Below are positions 22,335 through 33,118 of a stretch of 64,000 bases of DNA, piece after piece; positions within the stretch are counted from its first letter, which is position 1, and every line of letters starts with the position of its first letter. The notes under the pieces are model-generated. The model was not told the origin of the DNA. It searched no databases and was given only the letters and a program-made list of their open reading frames with translations. A program made the position numbers and the translations under genes. Source of the stretch: Polytrichum commune (Eukaryota > Streptophyta > Polytrichopsida > Polytrichales > Polytrichaceae); contig OX485808.1 in NCBI GenBank assembly GCA_950295325.1, positions 17,502,527-17,566,526 of the forward strand. The letters are read 5' to 3'.

Positions 22335-23863
22335 CAGTTATTGGAATACCCTGCTTGAGTGCAACTCTATTCTAGAGTCCATCTATGTATACAACAGAAA
22401 CCATGAGATTAGTGCAGCCATGCCTTTCTAAACAGTAAATAAAGAAACCACAGTGACAGCTTACATAGAATGAGATGCTCCTGAGCCACGAATATAGCTT
22501 CAAGAATTAATTCCCATAAGATTAATGTCCAGAACATTGAGATCTTCACTTCCATAAAGAACTACCAGTTAAATATTCTGCTTGAATTCGACTCCATTTT
22601 ATTGTCCATGTGGATATTCAACATAATTCATAAGCTAAGTGCACATCGTGTAAAAGAGTGCACACAAAGAAACCATAGTGATAGCTATGATGGAAGCTAC
22701 ATACCTAGTGTTAAGTGCTCCTGAGATATTACCTGCCCACAATAATTAGTACCCAGAAAATTGATACCTGCAAATCACTTGATTTGAGGATGTTGCTGTT
22801 TGTTCAAGGATTTGCAGATCCTTCTCACTTGATGTGACGACATTGCAACTGATGTTGTCAAGAACGGTTTCCTAGTTTCCTACAACCTCTTCCAAGTCAC
22901 TCTAAACTCTGACAAAAACACACCACACAGGGTACCAATGAAAGTTGGTCTAGTATCATTGATATTGTCATTTTTTATACTATTCGGGTATCTGTAATGA
23001 GAATTTCCTCTTTCTTGATACCAGTATGGTTTGCATATTTGACGGTATCTGTGTTTTCGATACCATTCGGGCCTACATACCATGCAACAACCTTCATACC
23101 TAGATAGAATTGTCCAAGTATCAATATGGTTATGAATGGTATTGACCCAAACAAAGCTACTCTCACCTTGACATACCCACCAAATATCAATATTTGACTA
23201 ATGCTACAATTTTGATACCCATGGGCACGTTCTTTGATACCATTGTTGACTTTGAACATTGATACCATGCATTCACCTATATACTGGTCCAACATTGGTA
23301 TCAACTTTTTTACTTCAATATCCTGCTTAAATTTGACTCTATTGTACAGTCCAAATTGATTACACCAAAATTCGTGGACAATCACCAAAAGTATGCAATC
23401 AAGCAATCAGGCAACTATTCATATCACAAGCCACAAACCACCAATTGGCACAAAGAATAATCACCACAGTCAACATTCATGAAACTTCCTCGTTGAGATT
23501 TTTGCATCCACACATACTTCCTCTACGAAAAAACTTGCAGAACAAGTTCAGTTCTTCACTATGAACTAATGATGTACAACCACTGATCTGCTGCTTGGTT
23601 TAAACCAATCTTCTCCCATTTCAGAGTTGCCTTGTCAAAACGGGATATAAATTTGAAATGTCAGAAAATTAATTGCCTCCCTGTGTTTAACATACAATGG
23701 CCATTCTAGCTAATAACTAGTCTATTAAACCTCCTGAGAAATGGTACGGAAGACAAATACATCTATGATAACCAAGAATTTATATACCACCAGCCTTGAG
23801 TAATCTACTTCCCAGACCAGCACTATGTGGGATTTGGTGTTAACAACTGAAAAATGAACCTAA
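22335..23863. other. Spacer and 3' flank of the hydrolase gene
   Basis: No gene seen. Between about 22930 and 23320 the word GATACC or its complement recurs about eight times, and GGTATT-like variants add more, giving a low-complexity texture. The proximal part near 23864 probably holds the 3' untranslated region of the minus-strand hydrolase gene. Confidence 0.4.
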
Positions 23864-26800
23864 CTAGCTCTCACTGGCATCATCGCCTGCATTGTTTGTT
23901 TTTGCGGCATTTTTGGGTAGTTCTAGTTTTTGGATACCAGCAGGCAGCTTAATATCTGAACCTCCGGGTAAGTACTGTCGGCAAGCATAAAATACTGCTT
24001 CATGAAAACCAGGTGCGTTGTCCAAAAACACAAAATGACCACCCTGCACAAGTTGATAAGACAAATTCAAAGATTAGCTTATCAAGACCTTATACCCTAT
24101 TTATTCAACCATGTCATGATGCACTGCAACTTTTTCATTTCTCCAAGACAGAGCCTTAAAATTCGTGAAGGATGGAAAATACCTTGGTCACACGGAGAAT
24201 TTCACATGGTAAACTAGCAGGCCAGTTGTTCTTATAAGCCGCAATGGCACCATCATATTGCACCCAATCGTGGTCACCATAAATGAAAGATGTTGGCACC
24301 TTCCAATCTGATGCACTGCAATACAATCCAATCACTAATCAATATTATTATTATAGTAAGATGCGCAAGTGGATGTCAACCCAGGCATTCAGGTCCACAA
24401 AAATAAACCAATTTAATTCATGTCAAATACTCAAAGAACTGTATCAAAGCCCAGTATCAGATGCCTTTCTAGACTAGCAGAATCAATAGTCATTGCCCTA
24501 TTGGAAAAGAGGCCAATATGGCATTCAAGTACAAAATAGCACAATTAAAGCGCATATTTATACGTACCTAGCTACAAGCGGAGACCTGGCCAAAGCTCCA
24601 AATTCAAATAAGTACTTGAGGCACAATTCACCACTTGCTCTGGCTGCCAGTGTGTGGTACATGTAATCTGTAGAGGAGATATACAGGTGGATCCTCAATA
24701 ACTCTCTACATAATACATAGGTATTAAAATCTCACCTCCCTATCAGTATTTCCCAAATTTAACATTCGTATACTTTTGAGTTGAACAAGTGTCTTGTGGT
24801 CCTGCTGGTCAAGGATTGTTACCATTATGATGATATCATCAAGAAATTTAGTATGTCACCTATGTTTTTCCACATTATATTTAGGTGTCATAGACATATT
24901 TCATAACTAGACAATTACGAAGTCACAGATCATATTGAGAAAATCCATATGCCCAGGAGCATTTAAGCATCTTCAGAAGTTTCAATCCTAGAATGTCACC
25001 ACTTTGAGTGATTATTTTGAAGCGTAAGCAATCCATGAAAAGTGAAACCTGTGTCTGTAATTTCCACTAGGATCATCAGGTATTTGTGAGAATGAAAAAT
25101 GTACCAGACATTAACTTCGACTCGTCTTCAGTCAACTTTGCCCCTTGCGCATGTTTGCCAAACCTCATTCCTGCATACCTTTGTACTAAGTTTGGACCCC
25201 ATGGCCCCAATCCCCTGCAGAAGAACGAAAAATTATTCCAGTTAGAGATTCATATGCAAATATCACAATTAAAGGTAAGCACTTGCAACTGCACAAGAAC
25301 GAGCTCACTAAACAAATATTAGAACATAGGACAAGTACTGACATCCACCTAAGAATAATTGGAAAAGTACATTCCCAGAGCTTGTAAGGGTTGTAGGGCT
25401 TGTAGGGTTTAATAAACTGCTTACAAAACCCAACCCTTCAAGAAGGTCATTATCCAAAGTCTGTAGGATGTTGATTTCAGGAATTCGTGTGGCAGTTTAT
25501 GTAGCACCAATTATGTAATCAAGTAATTGGCCCTTTGTCTATATGACTGATGAGTCCGTTTCAAAAGAATGATAGGTTGTTTTCTGGTTCTTCAAGAATA
25601 ATGCAGCCCATACAAACCAAAAGAACAACAAAAAGTAGTGAACTTTAATTCATACCTAATTTAAACAACATACCTTACAATCTTCTGTGGAGTGAAGTTC
25701 GACTCCCAGATATAATTTGCAAGAACACCTTTCCAAGTTGATCTGAACTGCATAAGTCGATCCGACCCTGCATTAAAGCCGACAGGGCCAACCAACACTA
25801 GATGCTTCACATGCTCTGGGTGCTGCACAGTTGATGCAAAAAAAAATTGATATTTTAAAGGCCTCATTATTTGCTCACTTTTAGTTAAAAGTGAAACTTC
25901 AACAAAAAACCAACCCCAATTGATTGACTAAGAATTTCTAAACTTCTCATCTACTATAAGTTCAGGTCGGATTAGGCACGTCCCTGCCTATATTCAATTT
26001 TCACTGCATCATTTAAGAAGTTTCAAACACTAACATGATGACAAGTAGCACTTTTGGCCAATAAAATTTAATTTCTGCCTAATCTGACCCGTACGTAGGG
26101 TACTAGCAATGTACATGGACTGCACTATCAAGGATATAGAGGAGATACACATCAAGGCATTCTTACGTCATATATGTAAGAATGCCTAAACAATCAAAGG
26201 CTAAAGGTGAATAAGAATCAATGCTAATTCTTTCCAAGCTCTCATTCGATTTAGGGCTTATAAAGAACAAACCTTGAGAGCATATCGTGCAGCCACATAT
26301 CCTCCTAGAGAATGGCCTAGCAGTATAAAATTGTCCAGTTTCTTTGCCTTCCGCCACTCCTCCAGAGACTCAATAAACCATGACTCTGCCTCTGTAAAAG
26401 TAGAATAAAAATATGTCAAAAAAACCATAAAATAATAAAGAAATGAAAACAACAAATTATTTCACGAGTACTGGAAAAATAAATTCCTCAGATGGAAGAA
26501 GGGATCCCAAAGGACACATTATTTTTTTATTTTTTTATTTTGTTTTTAAAAGCTAAGATCATAAAACTGAGTGAAATGGAGAAGAGAAGGAAAAGCTGGC
26601 TAACAAACAATCAATATAAAAACAACATTCCTCCTCAACATCTGGCCTATGAGATAATATTTTCAGAATTTATCAATTCCTCAAAAATGTTGATAACTCC
26701 CTACAGCAACAAAATTAAGCAGGCAAACTTAGGGAAAGATTTTGAAACATGGCTCCCGAGATTCTATCTAACTTTGGCAACCATTGCAAGCTAAGCCTTC

Positions 26801-28741
26801 GATGATTATTTGATTCGACCCACTTCTAAAGTTTATTGAACATATTCCTCCAGCTTCCATGTGATCCCACAAGTTTTCTAAATATGCAAAAAAGCTTAAA
26901 ATGTTCCCAGCACAGCATTTAATGTCTTTGAAATTTCAAAGTACCAGGATACTTGTATGAGATTTATGAACGACCACTGTCTTGAGCAACTTCAAATGTT
27001 TGATTTACCAAAAAATTCATTGAAGGTCTAAAGGATATGCTTTACCAGCAGTATTTTTGCAGGTGAAATCAGGTCGACTTGAGGCACCCCACCTGTAGAG
27101 TGCAAATCAGAACTTCTTGGGAAACAAATTCAAGATATTCATGTGAATTTCTGGTGCTTCGTTTCATCAAGCAAATTTACTCTTGCATTATGCATATGTA
27201 TGAACAATTTTGCAACATATAACAATTCTGTAGCAAAGACTCACATACTAATGTCAAGAAATTCAAAAAAGTTGTCACAATTGATAAAATCTCACTACTC
27301 AAAATATCACAACACTCTAATCATCAGAACAATTATAAGGAACCAACTTGGTCATCATCAACAATAATAGCACAAAGCAGGAGATGCTAGAAGAATAACT
27401 TGAACTAAAGAGATTGAACGCACCCAATCTGATCGAGGGCAATGACATTGAATTTTTTTGCAAGCGCATCAAAATTGCGGAAGAAGAATCCTTGTGATGC
27501 ACCATATCCATGCACCAAAACTATAGTAGGAGCATCTGGGTTCCCAAAAGTAACTGTGTTGATATACCGAGCCTCGTTGCTTGTCGACCTAAACCAACTT
27601 ACCTTTGAACCAGGTGGACCAGACCCAATGTTCACCTGTTCCTGCACATATGGGGTCCTGGACAATTGAAAGAAAATTTAGAATTTGATACCAGAAGGAT
27701 CACGGTATTGAAAGTCCTTGTAAAATGTCCAACGGTATAGGGGAAATAACGTGGAGTATTACAATGGTATATATGCCAACGTCAAGTGGGTAACAATCTT
27801 GGCATTGAAGGAAATAATACCCATCGGGTCAGGTATTTTATACCTACCCTAATTGATACCCGGGTTAAACATTGATACCAGCACAACATTGATCATGACA
27901 CACAGCAGAATGTGTGGGGCCCATTTATAAGAGATTTCAACTGATATTTCAGAGCTCATTCACAGACCCATTACTCGGATGCCTGTGATCAAAATTGCAT
28001 CTATCCTTGAGAGATTGGCTACAGTTCAGCAATTTGAACCGAAAATTTTGAGCGGCTGGAAATTCCAACCTATCTTCATCCCTTCATCTATACCAAATTG
28101 CGTAAAACATCAATGCACATCGTCTCACTTCAATTGAGCGTGTTTCTGTATTTGAATATCCTTATAAGTATCGAGGTTCAGACATCAACACTAATAGATA
28201 AAGGTAACCAGTAACCCAACAAAGAAGGATGAAGAGAGATATTTGAGCCAAAGTTTTTAAAGTTACATATACTTAATCCAAAGCAATCAAAAGGAAGCAA
28301 CCAACAATTAGATTGAAATAAGTAAAACAAATCATTCATCCGGCAGTAGCCAAATTTGGCATGTTTCTGTAAAAAGCAGAATCTCTTGCCTATAGGGTTT
28401 CATATTCTCTGCCGTTGCTGGAAATCTTCTGCCCAAAAGCTCTTTGCTTACGAAATTCCACTTGCCGACACAAGCTTTCTAGGGTTTAGACCACAGCAAC
28501 CATTTAGCAAAAACAAAGAGAGAGGTAAGAATATATCAACTTACTGGATGAGAGTAAGTAGTCGTTTCTCGGAATCGATGATTTCTTGTCTCGAAGTGGG
28601 ACTCCACCGGAGACATCTTTGTAAATTTGCAAACACAGATTGTTTCGTCGCTTCAGTAGAAACCTGCGACGTCACCGGCCCTGACATTCCGCCTGCCTTA
28701 CTCACTGCTTCCGACATTCTTCGTAACACCGGCAATCGCAT
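23864..28741 (-). CDS. CGI-58/ABHD5-like alpha/beta hydrolase
   Basis: Exons on the minus strand are 28741-28545, 27657-27424, 27092-27046, 26391-26273, 25822-25674, 25214-25105, 24667-24568, 24315-24183 and 24043-23864. All have GT-AG borders and chain in phase to 422 residues. That is close to the Arabidopsis At4g24160 class, described as a lysophosphatidic acid acyltransferase/lipase of neutral-lipid metabolism. Visible features are the oxyanion region LVHGYGAS near residue 115, the nucleophile elbow GHSLGG with Ser187, the YGDHDWV acid region, and HFVFLD at 366-371. The last combines the catalytic His with the HX4D acyltransferase motif of CGI-58 proteins. Plants keep Ser in the elbow where mammalian CGI-58 has Asn. 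I start at the ATG at 28741. The frame runs further to a TGA at 28790-28792, but the codon at 28786 is GTG. The N-terminal 60 residues are poorly conserved and might target the protein to an organelle. No damage seen. Confidence 0.9.
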
Positions 28742-31257
28742 GCCCTTCCCAAGAAAGCCGAAATAAAACAATCTCGTCCTACGCACATTTCATTTCATTC
28801 CATTCATTCAACCCCAACAAACATACCTCATCATCACTGCCGCCCACTCAATCTTGTCAAATACTTTACCGCCTCAATCAGAAGCATTCAAACCTACCCA
28901 ATTTTGAAATCCAACTGGCTGTAAGATTTTAGGCTAATAAGATAGTCATATTTCCCAGAGAGATTCAAAGAAATTCCAACTTACTTCGAGCACAAAGAAT
29001 CACGGCAATGTTTGATTAGCTCAAATTTGACGCCCTGAACCCAGAATTTGGCGCCTAACTAGAATCTAAAACAAATCGCTGAAACCTAAGTACGTCAAAA
29101 TCCTAAATCCATCGTGATGAAACATCGCAAGTCAATAGTGCAGAGCGACCCATGTCCAGTCTATATACAAAGTGCCAAGATGTTGAAGGAATTGATCCAC
29201 CACCTGTTCAAATGTATTGCGTGGAATTGTTGTGCTAGTTCCAAGTTGCTTGCTTGCCACTCAAGAATCTGTAAGACATCTAGAGGAAATTCTTGGCGGT
29301 TGAAGGAAGCACGCCGGGAAGCTCCGAATATAGATGAGGAGGTCCGATGAAGATGATAACTTCGCCACAACGTAAGTTACTGTAAGTCAAGAAAGGTTTT
29401 TTGTTTTGTGGTGCTTAGAATAGTGCACATGTGCCAGAAGGTTCTGAGGCTGTTCCCTTTCTCCCCACTTTTGAATGGCATACTACTGCTACTAAAATAG
29501 AAATAATTGCTTTATGGTGCCTGTAAATCTGGAAGTCACATTTTTAGCGCTTCCTTCCAGGAAGAACTCCAGGAAGCAAAGAACTAAAGGAAGGAGCGAC
29601 CAGATTACACATGATCAGATTGAAGTCCGGACAACAAGGGAACTTGCATCCTCCTTACGTTGAACGTTCAATGTGGTGTTTGCCGATAAAGTGGGGTAAG
29701 ATAAAGGAAAAAGTTGAATAAGTAAAAGAATCTCTCAAGTTACTACTGCTTGCAAAGAATCCAAAATAGGCCAACTTACTTCGTTGTATTGACAAGTTCC
29801 CAAGGTCAGCAGGTCAACAGGTCAACAGGTCAGTTTGGAACATTAAGAGTCCAGATGCGCTCCAAAAAGTCAGTCAAGTTGCAGCATTTTGAGAGGCCAG
29901 ACTTCAATCAATTGTGAACATGTCCAGCTGATTCTTACTCTTTACTTTTGGGGTCTGAGAAGTTGGAGTATTTTACAAAATTTAAATTGCAGTCATCTAA
30001 ACACCTAAAGATTTTATGAGTTTCTTCAATTTCTTGCATCCTCCATTTGCACTTGAACTAAGCAAGTAAACTGCAATTGGTTGGAAGATATTGACATTGA
30101 TAACCAACTAAGTTTTGAATGAATTCAATGACCACGTACGGTAAGTTAAGTAGTCAGTGATCACTGCCCCAATCAATTCATGGTTATCCAAAGGTACCTG
30201 TCCCAGGTAGCCCCATCATGCAGATCGAGTTTCAGTCTTTGGCAACAGTGTATGCATCTAATATACTGATTAGAATCTAGATGGTACACCACTACTTGGA
30301 ATTGTTTCCTATGCCTGAGGCACATGTAATATATCTTTGTAAGTATCGGGGTTCAAACAATACTTACATGTAAAGGTAACCACTACCCTGTAATTTTGAG
30401 CATGAAGAGAGAGCTAATCCAAAGCTTCTAGAGTTCCATACAACCAAAAACTAGAATGAAAAAAGAAACAAATGACACATGTGGCAATCCATTTGGCCAG
30501 GGGCATCCGTCCACAACACTTTGCATGAAAGACTCCACTTTCCACAACATCCGCACTGACTTCATCAGTTTGTAAGAATGTTTGCTCAACAAATCAGTGA
30601 CCACTAGCAAATCAGAGTGTACTCATTCCGGAATGGAAATAACAAAGATGAGCAACCCATGGACCTTTCTTGAAGAGGACTCAAAACAATTCAATAAAGG
30701 TGTGGGTAGCACATAGCTTTCATCAAAAGCTGCATGCAGGATTTACAGTATTGACCTCTAACACCTCGAGGTCAGAAGAAAATATACCACAACTGCTTTC
30801 ATTTGGTAGTCCAAACTACAAGTGAATAATCAAGTTAGCAGTTAATAAATGCCCCAGCACAGCTTTCGCCTTCCTCATATTACACCACCTTCATTGCCAG
30901 ATTTGACACCAAATTATAAGAAATGTATTCCGAGTGCCTGGGTCTCTGATGAGACCCGATTTGACTGAAAAAATCTGCTGCCGAAATCATCAGTAGACAG
31001 TAGTACTGTAACTGTTATCTTTGCACCGCAATCTTAATACACAAATCTGGACTGTTGGGTTGAGGAAGAAATCGCCTTCTCTTCCAAGTTTCATTGTATT
31101 CTCAAGTTGGCATCCCCAAGAACTTCTACTCACTTGTAGAAGCATTTCACCTTTTTGTGGGCCATCATCACATCCTGCTGGTGCAGCCTTGGTGGATCAG
31201 CCTGCAATAAAACTGGTGATGAAACATGAAATCAATCCCAAAAGTAGACCGACGTTA
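28742..31257. other. Spacer between divergent/adjacent genes
   Basis: No gene is supported. The first few hundred bases should contain the promoter of the hydrolase gene. A small plus-strand frame at 29114-29350 has no recognisable domain and no splice partners. An 8-base tandem repeat, (GGTCARCA)3-4, sits near 29803-29833. A segment near 30333-30440 repeats one at about 28160-28290 (GTATCG.GGTTCA, AAGGTAACCA, TGAAGAGAGA, AATCCAAAGC). Confidence 0.45.
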
Positions 31258-31596
31258 GTGGTCAGGCCAAGCAATTTTGTTGATGTGTCTATTCCTAATT
31301 CAATACAAGAAGGCACATTATCACCCATAATAGATGATCATGCCATGCCTTAACCACTACGTCTGGTAATGAACACGTGTCGCCTTGCCATCGATTATAA
31401 TAGGCACCCGGTATATACCTTGCCTCACACCTAAACCTATGTAGTGGGCAGGCCAAGTGATTTTGTTGACGTGTCTAATCTTGATTAAATACGAGGAGGC
31501 AACATTATCAACCGTAATTGATGCCCTTGCCATGGCTTGACCACTACATCTGATAATAGACACGTGTCGCTTTGCCATCGGTTGTAGTAAGCACCC
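31258..31596 (+). repeat. Two-copy tandem repeat carrying G-box words
   Basis: Copy 1 is 31258-31409 and copy 2 is 31444-31596. They are about 152 bp each, with starts 186 bp apart and roughly 80% identity by eye. Both contain CAGGCCAAG, ATTTTGTTGA, ACCACTAC, an ACACGTGTCGC block and GCACCC in the same order. The CACGTG palindrome falls at 31374-31379 and 31561-31566. The array ends 12 bases from the stop codon of the small gene at 31609. Confidence 0.8.
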
Positions 31597-31608
31597 AACA
31601 TCTAAGAA

Positions 31609-33118
31609 TTAGGTGCTTGTGCTTTGTTGGGCCTCGACCGGAGTGAACCCTTGTTCGTGAAACTCACGTAGGGCTTCGTTCTGCATACGCAACCACAGCT
31701 TCTGAGCTTCCCTATCAAATTTCTCCTTTTGAAGGTCGGAGACTCGGTCATCCCCTGCTTTCTGTCTGTCCGATTTGGGTCCTATAGTGGTCCCATATGC
31801 GCCCCCTTGCTCTATAAAGTCCTGCACTGCCTCTTTGTCACCAGGGTAAGGGAACACCCTTCGTTCGTACCTATCTGCCATCTCCCTTTCCTCCTGCTCA
31901 ATTCCAAATTGGATATTAGATCAAGAACAACATGAATGTGATTATTCATTACTGCCACCACAAACCATTAACTTCAAATATCACATTTATTCAATCACAT
32001 TGAACCATAACACTGAATCGATGCATACCAGACAAAGCATTGGGATTTAAATCTTTTGATGTTTCTATATTTTTTGCTCGCAAAACCTCTAAGATTGAAT
32101 TATGAGTTGTATCAACGTTGAATGCATCATTCAGCTAGATGTTGAGACCCTAAAAGGTATGTATGATAGGTCAAGAACGATATTAATAAGAATGTGACTG
32201 ATCACCACCATCACAAACCTCTAAATTCATATATCATCAACACTGGATCAACGCCTACCACACACAAGGTTGCAATTTACATCTTTTATTGTTTCTACAT
32301 TTCAAAGTTGCAAGACCTAAGAGGTGCACTTATGAGTTGTATCAATGTGCAATGCATCATTAGCTAGATGTTGAATTACAATTAAAAGATATTAAACGCT
32401 AAAGGGTATGCATGTTAGGTGAGAACGATATGGATATGAATCACCCCAAACTACAACACTGATTCAATGCTTACCAAACATAGGGTTCCAATCTTCAATT
32501 TTCATCTTTTTGATGCTTCTACACTTCATAATTGCAAGACCTAAAAGATGGAATTATAAGCTGAGTCAACGTGGAATAAATCGTTCCTAAATGTTGATAA
32601 CTTAGCATGGAAAGGATATTAATCCTAAAGGATAAATATCATAACATTGACTGAACATTAAACCCCGGTCACTTGCATTTTGAGATGTATTACCACGAAC
32701 ACTCTGCCCTACAACCAACACCATTAACTTGGAGGTTATATGTGCACAAAATCATAGGCTACATGAATGGGAGCTAATAGAGTCATTCCTTCTAGGAAAT
32801 GAATGCCTCCAAGAAATTGACAAATTGTCTTCCCACCTCCACACATTGTGATGTTCAGAAAACATAAGCTCGGACTAGTTTCCTCGCTCGCGGAATGCCC
32901 TGAAGAGAAATAATAACCCTCCAGCAACGACAAAAGGACCTGATAAAGAATCAAGAAGGCTGATTGAGTGAATTTCCGGAACTTATTCATACCTTAGTTC
33001 GGGGCTTCAGTGTCCACCATCCGAGAGGAGCAGTCTCGTCCCACCACCAAGCAAATCCCATCAATGCATAGGTGGCCACCATGGCTTTTCCCACTTGCTT
33101 CCATGCCTCCGTCGACAT
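31609..33118 (-). CDS. Conserved-looking small protein, 136 aa, two exons
   Basis: Exon 1 is 33118-32993 (42 codons) and exon 2 is 31893-31609 (94 codons plus stop). Borders are AACTAAG|GTATGA and TTGAGCAG|GAGG, both phase 0, around a 1,099-bp intron. The start ATG has GGAGATGTCGACGG context. The N-terminal part (MSTEAWKQVGKA) leads into one hydrophobic segment, about residues 12-26, then DETAPLGWWTLKPR. Exon 2 gives FPYPGDKEAVQDFIEQGG, TTIGPK, and an amphipathic KLWLRMQNEALREFHEQGF helix. A single membrane-proximal helix plus a charged tail recalls small accessory subunits of organelle membrane complexes, possibly mitochondrial complex I. I cannot name the family with certainty and assign no function. 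Splicing phase, composition and Trp/Pro-rich motifs support a real gene. Confidence 0.75.
31915..32645 (-). repeat. Three-copy diverged tandem repeat in intron
   Basis: Three consecutive copies of about 245 bp start near 31916, 32166 and 32410. Each carries GAGAACGATAT-like or AAGAACAACAT openings, then ATGAATC/ATGTGA, CACCA, ACACTGA.TCAA.GC.TACCA, TTCTACA, GCAAGACCTAA, TTATGAG.TG.ATCAA and ATGTTGA in the same order. They occupy much of the only intron of the 136-aa gene. Confidence 0.75.

Noticed and set aside
25547-25572. CTGATGAGTCCGTTTC, resembling the core of a hammerhead ribozyme
   Set aside because: The CTGATGAG half is present, but stem II cannot close (no GGAC partner) and the conserved GAAA after it is missing, so it is a chance match.
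32736-32990. 84-codon minus-strand frame
   Set aside because: It begins one base pair inside the intron donor of the small gene and is intronic read-through.
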